Origin: Forficula auricularia
Taxonomy: Eukaryota > Arthropoda > Insecta > Dermaptera > Forficulidae
DNA length: 64,000 nt
Assembly (NCBI GenBank): GCA_024734495.1
Contig: JALMQS010000187.1
Location: forward strand, 9,564,769 to 9,628,768
Direction of reading: 5' to 3'
The position numbers and the translations under genes were made by a program. Within the stretch, counting starts at the first letter, position 1. Each line of letters starts with the position of its first letter. The notes under the pieces were generated by a model. That model did no database searches. It was not told the DNA's origin and worked only from the letters and a program-made list of their open reading frames with translations. This document shows, piece by piece, positions 54,825 to 64,000 of this stretch.

Positions 54825-57800
54825 ATGGCCGAATCGGGTGAGAAGGAAACCAAAAAAGAGAACGTTGGAAATGTCGACAAAATCAATTTATTAATTCGGG
54901 ATAAAACCAAAGTAAGGAGTTTTAATTTTCATTATATATAATTCAATTATTTAAATTATTGATTTTATTATATATTTATATATATTTTTTTAGATACCTG
55001 TCATCGATGATTTCAATATTGTTAAACCGATAAGCAGAGGCTCATTCGGGTAAAAAATTAAATTTTACAATTAATATTATAATATTTACGAGGGGTGAAC
55101 CGCGATTGGAATTAGGTGTACACCGCCTGTGAAATTATTTGGAATTACTTTGAAATTCATTAGATAATCTATTGTCATCTATTGTCTTACATTTGGAAAT
55201 GAAAGTGGAAGTAGGTGTACACGATTTTAGGTCGCGGTTCACCCCTCGAATATTTAGTACATTAAAAGTGAGGGGTGATCCGCGATTGAAAGTAGGTGTA
55301 CACCTCTTTGGAAGTATTTTGGAAGTACTTGGAAATATTTGGGAGTGCTTGAAAATATTTGGAAGTATTTGGAAATATTAGGAAGTACAAGTGGAAGTAG
55401 GTGTACAGCATATTAGGTCGCGGTTCACCCCTCGATTAAAAGTATGGAGTAATTTTTGGAGACGGACTGATAAGTGAAATTGAGTATTGATGAGGCAGTC
55501 CAAAAAAAGAAAATAATTTATACTATATCTTTTTATTCAAAAACCGACGTTTCGGAGGCTATTCCCTCCTTCTTCAGGGTTTTGAAAAGTCATTGAAGGA
55601 AACGCTTAAAATAATAACAATTTCATCTATTTAGGTACAGTAGAACCGGTACTAGCGCCTGTCAAAAAACAGTCCCCGGGATCACTTTTGAATATCCCTA
55701 AAACTCGTACTTTTTTCAATTTTGACCATGAAGGAGTACGTTTTCGACAAAGACACTCTATACATTTTTAAACTAGATCAAATTCTCTACAATTTAAACA
55801 AAGTTTCATCTTAATTGGATAATGCTAACTCGTACCACAATGAGGTTGAAGTTTGCTGTTTTCTTCAAAAAAAACCGCAGTTTTTCCTTCATAAAATGAA
55901 AACCACTCATCCTAGAAACTTGATTCCTATCTCATTGTCTAGGAAATTTTGTTGACTTGAACGTTTACTTGGACCACTTTTTTGTTAAAATTCTTAGATT
56001 TATAGATATTCAAAAGTGATCCCTGGGGCTGTTTTTTGACAGGCTCTAGTACCGGTTCTACTGAACCTAAATAGATGAAATTGTTATCATTTTACGCGTA
56101 ATTTAAAGAGCTTTAATTTATCTAAAAATATATTTTTGATTTGATAAGCCGTTTTAGAGTTATTCAAGAAAAACTGAAAAAAACTCCGAAATTTTCTCAT
56201 TTTGAGGCGCGTAGAAAAATTTCCACAACACAGACAGATAATTCTAGAACTGTTTCAGACTATTAGAGCTTAATTTCTATTATTCTAAGAACGGTCTTTT
56301 TGACAAGGTGATAAAATATTGAATCGAAATAAATATCAGATTTATAAATTTATCATTTAAAATGATTAATTCACCGAAAATGCATAGAGCATACCGAGTC
56401 TGGAAAAAATGTCAATTTTTCTTCCAATTTCAAATAAATTTTATTTTATTTTATAATTATTTTTAGATTAGAAATTATATATATGGGATATTTATTTATT
56501 TAATTTAAAAAAATTTTTTTCAGGAAAGTCTTTTTAGGATATAAAAAAGACCAACCAGCAACAAATGTACGCAATCAAAGTAATGAAAAAGTCGGAGATG
56601 ATCCACAAGAACATGGCCAGCCAGGTGGTCACCGAGCGGAACGCCCTTGCCCTTTCAAATAGTCCCTTTTGTGTCCAACTTTTCTATTCTCTTCAATCGA
56701 CCAATAATATTTATTTGGTCATGGAATATATGGTAGGGGGAGATTTAAAATCTTTGCTCAGTTATTATGGCTATTTCGATGAACCCTGGTCTATTTTTTA
56801 TACCGCTGAAATTATTCTTGCTCTTGAATATTTGCATTCCCATGGGATTACACATCGCGATCTGAAACCTGATAATATGCTACTCTCGCATCAAGGTCAC
56901 GTGAAGTTGACGGATTTTGGATTAAGTCGGATTGAAATCCACCGAGGTAATTGTTATTTTGTTATTATTATTTATTTTTGTCAATGGAGCGAGGATGTTC
57001 TCCTATACAGTCGAATCTGTTGGGGATTCTACGGTAACTGTGGCGCCGCGATCTGATGATGGATTCTTATAGTACTCACCAAAATAAGACGAAAATGAAG
57101 AATACCATTTTTTGAGATTTCGCTTACTTTTCGAGATAATTGAGTTTAAAAAGTACTGTTTTTTGTATTTATTTTATTTTATTTTTCAATTGTTTTTTTT
57201 ATAGAAACCACGGAAACCGTAGTATCATCGTGGTTCCGTGTGGCGCCGCTATCTGATGACGGATTCTTTTAGAACTAGACAAAATAAGTAGGAAAGCAAA
57301 AATAAAATTTTAAACTACAAATTTGAACTGAAATTGAGTTTATGGACTGTGACGTCTCAAATTGTCTCAAGTGAGCACCAGTGGGCGTTGGCAATTTTCA
57401 CTTTTAGAACTTTTCATAGGTTCGGTTCTATTCATCATCTCGGTTCATTTAGATAAATAAGTTGACGTGTTCTGATGTGGCCATCCACTTGACTTTACCA
57501 TACAACCTGGCCCCTCACTTATATTTAATATTTAATAAAATTATTTATAATCACATAGGGGGGGGGGGTTAGTTTTTGCATTTTTAAACTTCTGAGGACA
57601 AACTGATTATGTATACAAAATTTGGTTGAGTTTGGTAAATGGCAAAGATTTTCATTTTTTGACCATGCACCCCCCATTTCGGGGGGTTAGTTTTTCCATT
57701 TTTAGACTTCTTGGGACCCACTGATTATGTATACAAAATTTGGTTTAGTTTGGTAAATGGCCAAGATTTTCATTTTTTTGACCCCCACCCATTTTGGGCG

Positions 57801-60693
57801 GTTAGTTTTTGCATTTTTAGACTTATGGGGGACCACTGACTATCTATACAAAATTTGGTTGAGTTTGGTAAATGGCCAAGATTTTCATTTTTTGACCCCC
57901 CCCATTTTGGGCGGTTAGTTTTTCCATTTTTAGACTTCTTGGGACCCACTGATTATGTATACAAAATTTGGTTTAGTTTGGTAAATGGCCAAGATTTTCA
58001 TTTTTTGACCCCCCCATTTTGGGCGGTTAGTTTTTGCATTTTTAGACTTATGAGAGTCCACTGACTATGTATACAAAATTTGGTTGAGTTTGGTAAATGG
58101 CCAAGATTTTCATTTTTTGACCCCCCTCCCATTTTGGGCGGTTAGTTTTTTTCATTTTTAGACTTATGGGGGTCCACTGACTATGTATACAAAATTTGGT
58201 TCTGTTTGCTCAAATGGCCTAGATTTTTACCATCGTCAGATCGCGCAGTTTCTCCGTCAGATCGCGGCGCCACATTTACCGTAGAATTGCCAATCTGTTT
58301 ATATGCCGATTATTTTTATATGGTTCGAGAATTCCCGTTTATTTGAGTTCAAAGCTACGTTGTTACCTCATACTTCAGTGACATTACACTGCAAACAGTG
58401 CTGGATGTAAGGTTCTTCAGGCCCCGGGCGGTATATATATTTTCGACTCCCCACCCCCCCCCATAAGAAAATTTTTAAATACTTTTTTTACTAATTTTTA
58501 TTAATCTTTTTATTTTCTACATTTAGAGATAATTTATTATTTTTCTGTTAGGTTACTAGTGAAACATTGAATATATTGCAAAATTTTTGTCAAAGGAAGG
58601 GCAAGTTGGGAAAAATATTAAGAAATTTCGTACATATTGGTAAATAAATGAAACACATGTTCTAACACTTAAATCTACAAATTAGTAACAATAATAATAT
58701 TAAAAAAATAAGCTGAATGGAACTTGAGACCTGTTGTTTTCCATAGATTTGCAAGATGTGTAAACTAACACCTAAAGACACAAGGTGATCTTGCACTCTT
58801 AAACTGCTGACACCAATCACGTCTACCCTTTGTCACCCATACTAAGGCACATGGACAGGAGCCGACCGCCTCCAATACTCCCCACTGATCTATCTACTTT
58901 TGCAGATCTAATCAATAATTCTATATAAAAGCTCCAAAACTCAAGAGTAGTCAGCTCAGAAGCGTCAGGGGGCTCGAGTTCACCCTTATACTCCACCATG
59001 TAATATTTTTCTATAAGTAGAGATGGTCAGATCCATCACAGGCTGAACCAATGCCATTATCTGAACTCAAATTTGTATCTCACATCTTTATTTAAATAAA
59101 CTCATTTAATAATTTAAATTTAATTTCGTCATTCAGTTGCTCGAACCCTCGCATATTTTTCAGAGACCAAACACAACAGCTTATTTACGGCGACGAACCA
59201 CTCCTAGCAATCAATCGGTTCTCCAGGCAATCAGGCAGCTTAATTCCTTAGAAAATAACAGGCTGCCTAAAATATTTTTCAGGTCCCGTAATACCACAGG
59301 GGGCCACGACATCCTATAAGGTATAGGTAGGGGGGGGGGGGCGGCTTGACTAATTTATTATAGATTCGCCTGTCTTCCGATGGTAAAGTAGCTTCCAATT
59401 TTTTTGGGCGGGGGCTTCTCTGAAAGGCTCTGAAGACATCTAATTACTTTACCATACAGGGTATTGTCAAGTATTTTGTAATCGTGCATGAAAAAAGTGT
59501 TTTTTTTCCTTCTTTTTTTCGAAATATCTCAAAAACGGCTCTAAACTATTTTGATTAAAAAAATTGAGCGAAACCATCGCATTTCGCTCTACAAAAAGCT
59601 CTAATAAATGAACATCGAAAAAATTATATTTTTCCAGATAATGATTGTTTTGTCAAAATGTCTGTTAGTCTGTGCGTTACCAAATTTTTGTGGATGAGCT
59701 AGCTTAAAAACTAGTGTGAATATCGAAACCAAATTTCACACGTAGTTTTGGTCCATCGAGAGCTGATTAGACTTTGGTGACCCAAAATTAAGGGGGGTGG
59801 AGAGGGGTTAATAATTAAAAATCTAGGCCATTTGAGCAAACTCAACCAAATTTTGTAAACATAATCAATGAGACCCCAGAAGTTTAAAAATACAAAAACT
59901 AACCGCTCAAAATGGGGGGGGGGGGGGGTGTATGGTCAAAAAATGAAAATCTAGGCTCTTGTACCAAACTCAACCAAATTTTGTATCAGTGGGCCCACAG
60001 GAGTCTAAAAATGCTAACTAACCCCCTCCCTACATAAATATAAATAATTTTATTAAATATTAAATATAAGTGAGGGGCCATGTTGTATGGTAAAGTCAAG
60101 TGGATGGCCACATCAGAACACGTCAGCTTATTTGTTTGTTGATGTCGAAATTTAAAAAAATAATAATAATAACAGCTATTTTTGTATCGTTAAATTTTTT
60201 CCAATTCACTTTCTTTGCAGATCTTGAAATCTCCGATTTGGTTGACACACAATCCCAATTTGACCAGAATGAAAACTATAGCCGAACCCCTGGTCAACTT
60301 CTTTCTCTTACTTCTCACCTCTCTTTTGTGAGTAATTTTATATTATATTCATTATCTATTTAACTAATTACATTAAAAATTGAATTTTCATTCTCTTGCA
60401 GGGTTCCGGGAAAAATACTCCATTAGAGATGAAAGATTCGCCAATCACAAGTGTGGCCTCCTCTGCAGAGATTCCTTGCAGAGATTTATCTCAAGTGCTT
60501 AAAGACAAAACAAGCAAGTAGTACTATTCAAGTACCTAAATTTCGAATTTCATATTAAATATAATAATATTGTATGATACAATTTTTAGATGTGAGTGCA
60601 TTTAGTGTTTGCTCAGACAATATTTCTTCTTTTAATGAAACTCGAATATCTGGAATACATCCATTCAGTTCTGCGGAAATTAATCAAGATTGG
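54825..60693 (+). CDS. gwl: Greatwall / MASTL kinase, 5' part (3' end outside window)
   Basis: Exons: 54825-54911, 54994-55049, 56524-56946, 60221-60327, 60402-60517, and one ending at 60693 (start 60590 or 60597). Encoded: [11 protein letters not shown] leader; [11 protein letters not shown] and KVFLGYKK (glycine loop); [11 protein letters not shown] (ATP-binding Lys); [25 protein letters not shown]; the catalytic [12 protein letters not shown] and [10 protein letters not shown]; then RDLEISDLV and [15 protein letters not shown], the start of the long insert that splits the kinase domain in Greatwall. The C-lobe and AGC tail must lie beyond 64000. Greatwall phosphorylates ENSA/ARPP19 to inhibit PP2A-B55 in mitosis. 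Exon 3 is out of frame with exon 2 by one base: AAAAAA at 56543-56548 would need five A to join GYKK to QQMYAIK. Exons 3 and 4 are separated by 3.3 kb of repeats. Confidence 0.9.
55089..55248. mobile_element. hAT-like MITE 1, perfect 8-bp duplication (gwl intron 2)
   Basis: CGAGGGGTGAACCGCGATTG to GGTCGCGGTTCACCCCTCG, flanked by AATATTTA (55081-55088, 55249-55256). The terminal words are inverted and GTAGGTGTACAC words lie inside. 160 bp. Class inferred only from the duplication length. Confidence 0.75.
55269..55434. mobile_element. hAT-like MITE 2, perfect 8-bp duplication (gwl intron 2)
   Basis: Same family as its neighbour, flanked by ATTAAAAG (55261-55268, 55435-55442). The middle is a short tandem of GGAAGTATTTGGAAATATT-like words. 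166 bp. Confidence 0.75.
55460..55610 (-). repeat. Single arm with hammerhead-like motif (gwl intron 2)
   Basis: Minus strand: CTGAAGA, A, GGAGG-GAATAG-CCTCC (perfect), GAAACGTCGG (55545-55577), then GAATAAAAAGATATA and GGACTGCCTCATCAATAC. Same family as 6516-7992 but only one arm. Confidence 0.55.
55613..56090. mobile_element. MITE with about 75-bp inverted ends (gwl intron 2)
   Basis: AACAATTTCATCTATTTAGG and CAGTAGAACCGGTACTAG at the left are mirrored by CTAGTACCGGTTCTACTG and CCTAAATAGATGAAATTGTT at the right; GGGATCACTTTTGAATAT is also mirrored. About 470 bp, non-coding. Confidence 0.7.
57022..58290. mobile_element. MITE with ATTCTACGGTAA ends hosting a minisatellite element (gwl intron 3)
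   Basis: Left end GATTCTACGGTAACTGTGGC and GCCGCGATCTGATGATGG; right end CGTCAGATCGCGGCGCCAC and TTTACCGTAGAATTGCC. Another copy of GTGGCGCCGCTATCTGATGA lies at 57240. The minisatellite element (57460-58215, six to seven units of about 110 bp) is inserted within it. Confidence 0.65.
57460..58215 (+). mobile_element. Minisatellite-bearing element, copy 3, expanded array
   Basis: Begins AATAAGTTGACGTGTTCTG. Units near 57575, 57690, 57805, 57915, 58025 and 58140 repeat GGCGGTTAGTTTTTGCATTT, ACTGATTATGTATACAAA and GGCCAAGATTTTCATTTTT with C-rich joints. The far terminus is lost. Confidence 0.7.
58756..59180 (+). mobile_element. LTR-like segment (gwl intron 3)
   Basis: Promoter-like TCTATATAAAAGCTCC at 58920, a start-like TCAGCTCAGAAGCG downstream, AATAAA at 59095, and an end near CAAACACAACA followed by TTACGGCGACGAACC, which resembles the GGCGACGA leader found just inside 5' LTRs of insect gypsy/Pao-type elements. 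A short open frame follows, but no Gag or Pol. The LTR class and borders are inferred. Confidence 0.4.
59450..60130 (-). mobile_element. Minisatellite-bearing element, copy 4, both ends present
   Basis: CTTTACCATACAGGGTATTG at one end; TGTATGGTAAAGTCAAGTGG and CAGAACACGTCAGCTTATTT at the other. The CTTTACCATACA word is inverted at the two ends. Contains two to three minisatellite units with a long G run near 59915. It ends about 90 bp before gwl exon 4. Confidence 0.65.
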
Positions 60694-60878
60694 GTAAATA
60701 TAAATGTCTATTTCTAAATAAGCAGGCGGTTTCAACATGCCAAGACCTTTGGCAGGTTTAGAAATTAAAATAACTCTTAAATTATTATTAATTACATATT
60801 AGGCAAAGTAGGATTTTCATAAACTTTCATGTATACCCGCGATCTGGGCAATAAGCATCATTTTTGATAAATTTTCTT

Positions 60879-61426
60879 AAGGTAGTTGTTCCGCCAAATG
60901 GGTTTTCTTAGGATTTTTTTGAAATTTAGATAGATTATTATTTAAATACTTCTGCATCGATTGGTGGCAAAACGAAATTTATGAACAATATAGTTCCGGA
61001 GATATTAAATTTCAAAAATAGAGTTTTTCAGGCTCTTGAACATTGCACTATACGGGATATCGGAAAGTTTACATACATATTCAATTATAATTAAGAAACC
61101 CTTCTTACTATTTTTATAAAAAACTAAACCAACATTAAACAATAACCAATACATATTTTAAGACAATTTTAATTCATAGTTACAACAGAGATTTTGAGAT
61201 AATAATGAATAAATAATGAAAAATGTATAATGAAAAACATGCCCTTTTACCTTCCATTTTTGGGATTTGGTTACTATTATTGGACCATATTGTATTATCA
61301 TCCACAAAGAGTGTGTGTGCAAAATTAAATCTCGATAGTTTAACAGGAAAAGTTTAAAAATGGATGAGAAAGTTTTAATCATGAGCGAGTTCAATAAAGG
61401 CATATAATATACTGTAAATCACGTCA
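60879..61426 (+). mobile_element. TTAA MITE, 5' part (downstream of last seen gwl exon)
   Basis: TTAAGGTAGTTGTTCCGCC, CATCGATTGGTGGCAAAACG, ATACGGGATATCGG. The 3' inverted end is missing; the unrelated 3' sequence runs to the next copy. Confidence 0.6.
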
Positions 61427-61430
61427 TTAA

Positions 61431-62150
61431 GGTAGCTTGTTTCGCGACAATACTAGCAAAAAGTTAATGCTAGAGTATATAGAACAGACAATAAGGATTC
61501 ATAATTCATAAGCCTAAAACTTTTTGATGTTTATGTACCGATTCTAGCCAATCTCGTGCTCGTATGACAAATCTGGCACCATTGTAAGAGATTGAATATT
61601 TTTATATTAAAATGACAGATAAAATACATTTTAAAAGTTAAAAAATTTCTATAAAAATCGTTTTATTTTTTAACAAATGTAATCATCGCCTACGTTACAC
61701 CTTATGAAAATTATAATTTTGATAAAATCTAGTGCATGCGCGCTTTATACATCTTTCACTGGTTAAATAAACGCGCTGTTGCCAAATTGTTTTTAGTGTA
61801 CATTTTTTTAAACATTTTTCATTATTTATTCATTATTATATCTCAGAAACTGTGTTGTAACTATGAATCAAAATTGTCTTAAAATATGTATTGGTTATTG
61901 TTTAATGTTGGTTTAGTTTTTTATAAAAATGGTAAGAAGGATTTCTTAATTATAATTAAATATGTATGTAAAATTTCCGATATCCCGTACAGTGCAATGT
62001 ATAAGAGTCTGAAAAACTCTATCTTTGGAATTTAATATCTCCGGTACTATATTGTTCATAAATTTCGTTTTGCCACCAATCGATGCATAAGTATTTAAAT
62101 AATAATCTATCTAAATTTCAAAAAATCCTAAGAAAACCCATCCAACTACT
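61431..62150 (-). mobile_element. TTAA MITE, inverted complete copy
   Basis: Starts GGTAGCTTGTTTCGCGAC after TTAA (61427-61430) and ends CCATCCAACTACT before TTAA (62151-62154). About 720 bp, longer than the 470-bp copy at 842-1311, so that one is a deletion derivative or the reverse. Confidence 0.65.
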
Positions 62151-62250
62151 TTAATAACATAACAATTAACAAATTTTCCTTAGAAGACAAACCTTGTTGG
62201 TTTCGGGTAATAAATTTTCCGATATTTTTTTCACATGCTTTATTTAAATT

Positions 62251-62582
62251 TTATAATTGAACATTTCTCATATAAGCCCATCTCTTTTCGGTTTCAATTC
62301 GATTGCTTCTAAATTTTGTATATTTTCTTTTTGAAATATAAAATACTTTAGTTTTTTCTCGATAATCGTTAAATCTTTCATATAATTCTATACTTAAAGA
62401 TTTCATATTTTTCGGTTTGAATTTTTTACTTTTAGCTATAAACCAATTAAAGCACTTTGTCAATACCATAATATACAGACATCGAAAAGATGTAGTCACT
62501 TCATTAATACTAATAAGAGAAGTCCATTTATTATTATCCAACAAATTATTTTCATTTTCATTTTTTTCCTTGGGTTTCCATC
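62251..62582 (-). CDS. Possible orphan exon, function unknown
   Basis: A minus-strand frame of about 110 codons follows a good acceptor (TTTTTTTATAG before ATGGAAACCC) and ends in TAA. It encodes WKPKEKNENENNLLDNNKW, FRCLYIMVLTKCFNWFIAK and a basic C-terminal part with YERFNDYREKTKVFY. I do not recognise a family. Its 5' exons would lie to the right. Composition is less biased than neighbouring chance frames, which is the only support besides the splice site. Confidence 0.3.
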
Positions 62583-62689
62583 TATAAAAAAACAAAGAAA
62601 CAGACAAACTATAAAATTATTTTGATTAGTTATGTCCATCGATTAAATTATTAAAGTTGTTATAGGGAAATAAGGACTATATCTTTTAT

Positions 62690-63336
62690 GCAGAAAACAC
62701 TAATAAACAAAAATGTTTCCCAGTAAATCTAACAATGGATTCAGTAGAGTTTTTTTTACGCTGATTATCATGCAAATTCCCGATTTTTTACAACAGGTCA
62801 GAGTTTTGAGATATTATCGGTCAAAATGACGAAAAAGGCCATTTTGAACTTTTTTAGAGTCTCATTAAATAGTAAATAGCAATATTTGAAATCAAAATAT
62901 TTTGTTGCCGTAATAGAAAACAGCTTCCTCTTTGATTTTCAAATTACCACTTGTTTTTAGCTCAATTAGAACTCGAGTTATAACTAAAAAAACTAAGACC
63001 ATATGTTTGTTATCTATGTTTATTATCCTTTATAATCATACTTTTAGTTTTTAGTTAAACTCGAGTTCTAATTGAACTACAAACAAGTGGTAATTTGAAA
63101 ATCAAAGAGGAAGCTATTTTCTATTACGCCAACAAAATATTTTGATTTAAAATATTGCTGTTTAATATTTAATGGGACTCGAAAAAAGGTCAAAATGGCA
63201 TTTTTCGTCGTTTTGGCCGATAATATCTCAAAGCTCTGACGTGTTGTAACTGTTGTAAATTGCATGATAATCACCGTATAAAAAAACTACTGGAATCCAT
63301 TGTTAGGTTTACGGGGAGACATTTTTGTTTAATTTT
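62690..63336. repeat. Large foldback, about 290-bp arms
   Basis: ACAATGGATTCAGTAGAGTT at the left is mirrored by ACTACTGGAATCCATTGT at the right; TCAAATTACCACTTGTTTTT and ACAAACAAGTGGTAATTTGA are also mirrored, with the centre near 63012. Arms are moderately diverged. Minus-strand frames here are artefacts. Confidence 0.75.
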
Positions 63337-63359
63337 TGTCGAGCAGTGTAATTTATATT

Positions 63360-63640
63360 TTATTGCCAACATTTCGTCAACTTTGTTGACTTCTTCAGGG
63401 TTCAAATAGTTAACTTCCCTGCATATTTGTCATTTTTATAATTATTCTTTCTTAGTAAACATATCAAGGCAAGTTATCAACATCAATCAGATTGAAAAAT
63501 TTTTTCTTTTTTAAAACACCCTTGCCTTAAACTAAGAAAGAATAATTATAAAAATGACAAATATGCAGGGAAGTGTAACTATTTGAGCCCTGAAGAAGTC
63601 AACAAAGTTTACGAAATGTTGGCAATATAATTTTTATAAA
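63360..63640. repeat. Foldback with GTCAAC-stem hammerhead-like pair
   Basis: Minus 63365-63398: CTGAAGA, A, GTCAAC-AAA-GTTGAC (perfect), GAAATGTTGG. Plus 63590-63622: the same with GTTTAC, one mismatch. Outer words AATAATTATAAAAATGACAA and CTGCATATTTGTCATT are mirrored; centre near 63495. Confidence 0.65.
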
Positions 63641-63940
63641 ACGGACTTCAAAAAATATTAAATGTTACTAATAAAATAATAGGAACTCAAAAATAAAATA
63701 AAATACACTAAAAGGTATAAAATAATTATTATCTTATTTAGTTACAACTAAACGACGAAATATTAACATGAAATCACTTTTTGAAGTCGGTGCCAAACAA
63801 ATAATTTTTATGAATGGAACTCAGCGGATCTTACTTAGTACGTTTAGCGTGTACGCTCGCTTATATAGTTTGTTTGGCACGGACTTCAAAAAGTGATTTC
63901 ATGTTAATATTTCGTCGTTTAGTTGTAACTAAATTATAAT
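63640..63940. mobile_element. ACCGACTTCAAAAA-type foldback, third copy
   Basis: TTAAATGTTACTAATAAAAT, GGTATAAAATAATTATTATC and ATTTAGTTACAACTAAACGA on the left; TTTAGTTGTAACTAAAT on the right. The centre CGGATCTTACTTAGTACGTT is intact and gives the empty site for the MITE at 7357-7550. Confidence 0.65.
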
Positions 63941-64000
63941 AATAAAACTTGAGCAAGATGCGAGGTAGGTTTCACAAAAAAGAAATAAAACAAAATTGAG

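Overview
The window is nuclear DNA of an insect, or at least an arthropod. It is AT-rich, its genes are split by GT-AG introns, and it is dominated by transposable elements. I cannot name the order from the sequence. No rRNA, CRISPR array, bacterial operon or complete tRNA gene was seen. A 100-base run of N (19080-19179) marks a scaffold gap.

Three cellular genes can be supported. (1) 29323-40780, plus strand: a complete seven-exon gene for splicing factor SPF45/RBM17 (N-terminal SPF45 segment, charged Ser/Gly linker, G-patch, C-terminal UHM-type RRM; 446 codons, all exon phases agree). (2) 51225-43754, minus strand: a two-exon MADF-BESS gene (DNA-binding MADF exon, then a BESS interaction exon 6.7 kb away). 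(3) 54825 to beyond the last recognised exon at 60693, plus strand: the 5' half of the Greatwall/MASTL kinase gene, with one apparent frameshift in an A-run of exon 3. A broken C2H2 zinc-finger gene lies at 26079-26870.

Layout. 1-16 kb: MITEs (TTAA, pogo/Tigger, hAT and Harbinger types), LINE and hAT remnants, a multiply nested foldback locus (6516-7992), and an apparently intact Tc1-type transposon with near-identical 185-bp inverted repeats (12594-14254). 16-25 kb: Helentron-like pieces, a 576-bp near-perfect palindrome (17429-18004), the gap, and a noisy ~320-bp satellite array (19190-22160). 25-41 kb: LINE copies, the zinc-finger remnant, and SPF45, whose introns hold two LINE families and several MITEs. 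41-52 kb: foldback elements inside and around the MADF-BESS gene. 51-54 kb: a duplicated segment with a 125-bp x5 array in one copy and a hAT element in the other. 54-64 kb: Greatwall exons in introns filled with MITEs, a minisatellite-bearing element, an LTR-like segment and large foldbacks.

The most interesting signal is a short motif that recurs at least ten times, usually as head-to-head pairs in foldback repeats. It reads CTGANRA, one base, a small hairpin, then GAAAC followed by GTC/GTT or TATAGTC, with GAATAAA often just downstream. The hairpin sequence differs between families but stays paired (GGAGG/CCTCC, GTCAAC/GTTGAC, GAAGAC/GTCTTC). This resembles the conserved core of minimal type-I hammerhead ribozymes known from Penelope-like retroelements. 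A second theme is insertion genealogy: duplicated or mirrored host repeats preserve the empty site for several insertions, so target-site duplications (8-bp hAT, TTA Harbinger, TTAA) can be read inside this one window.
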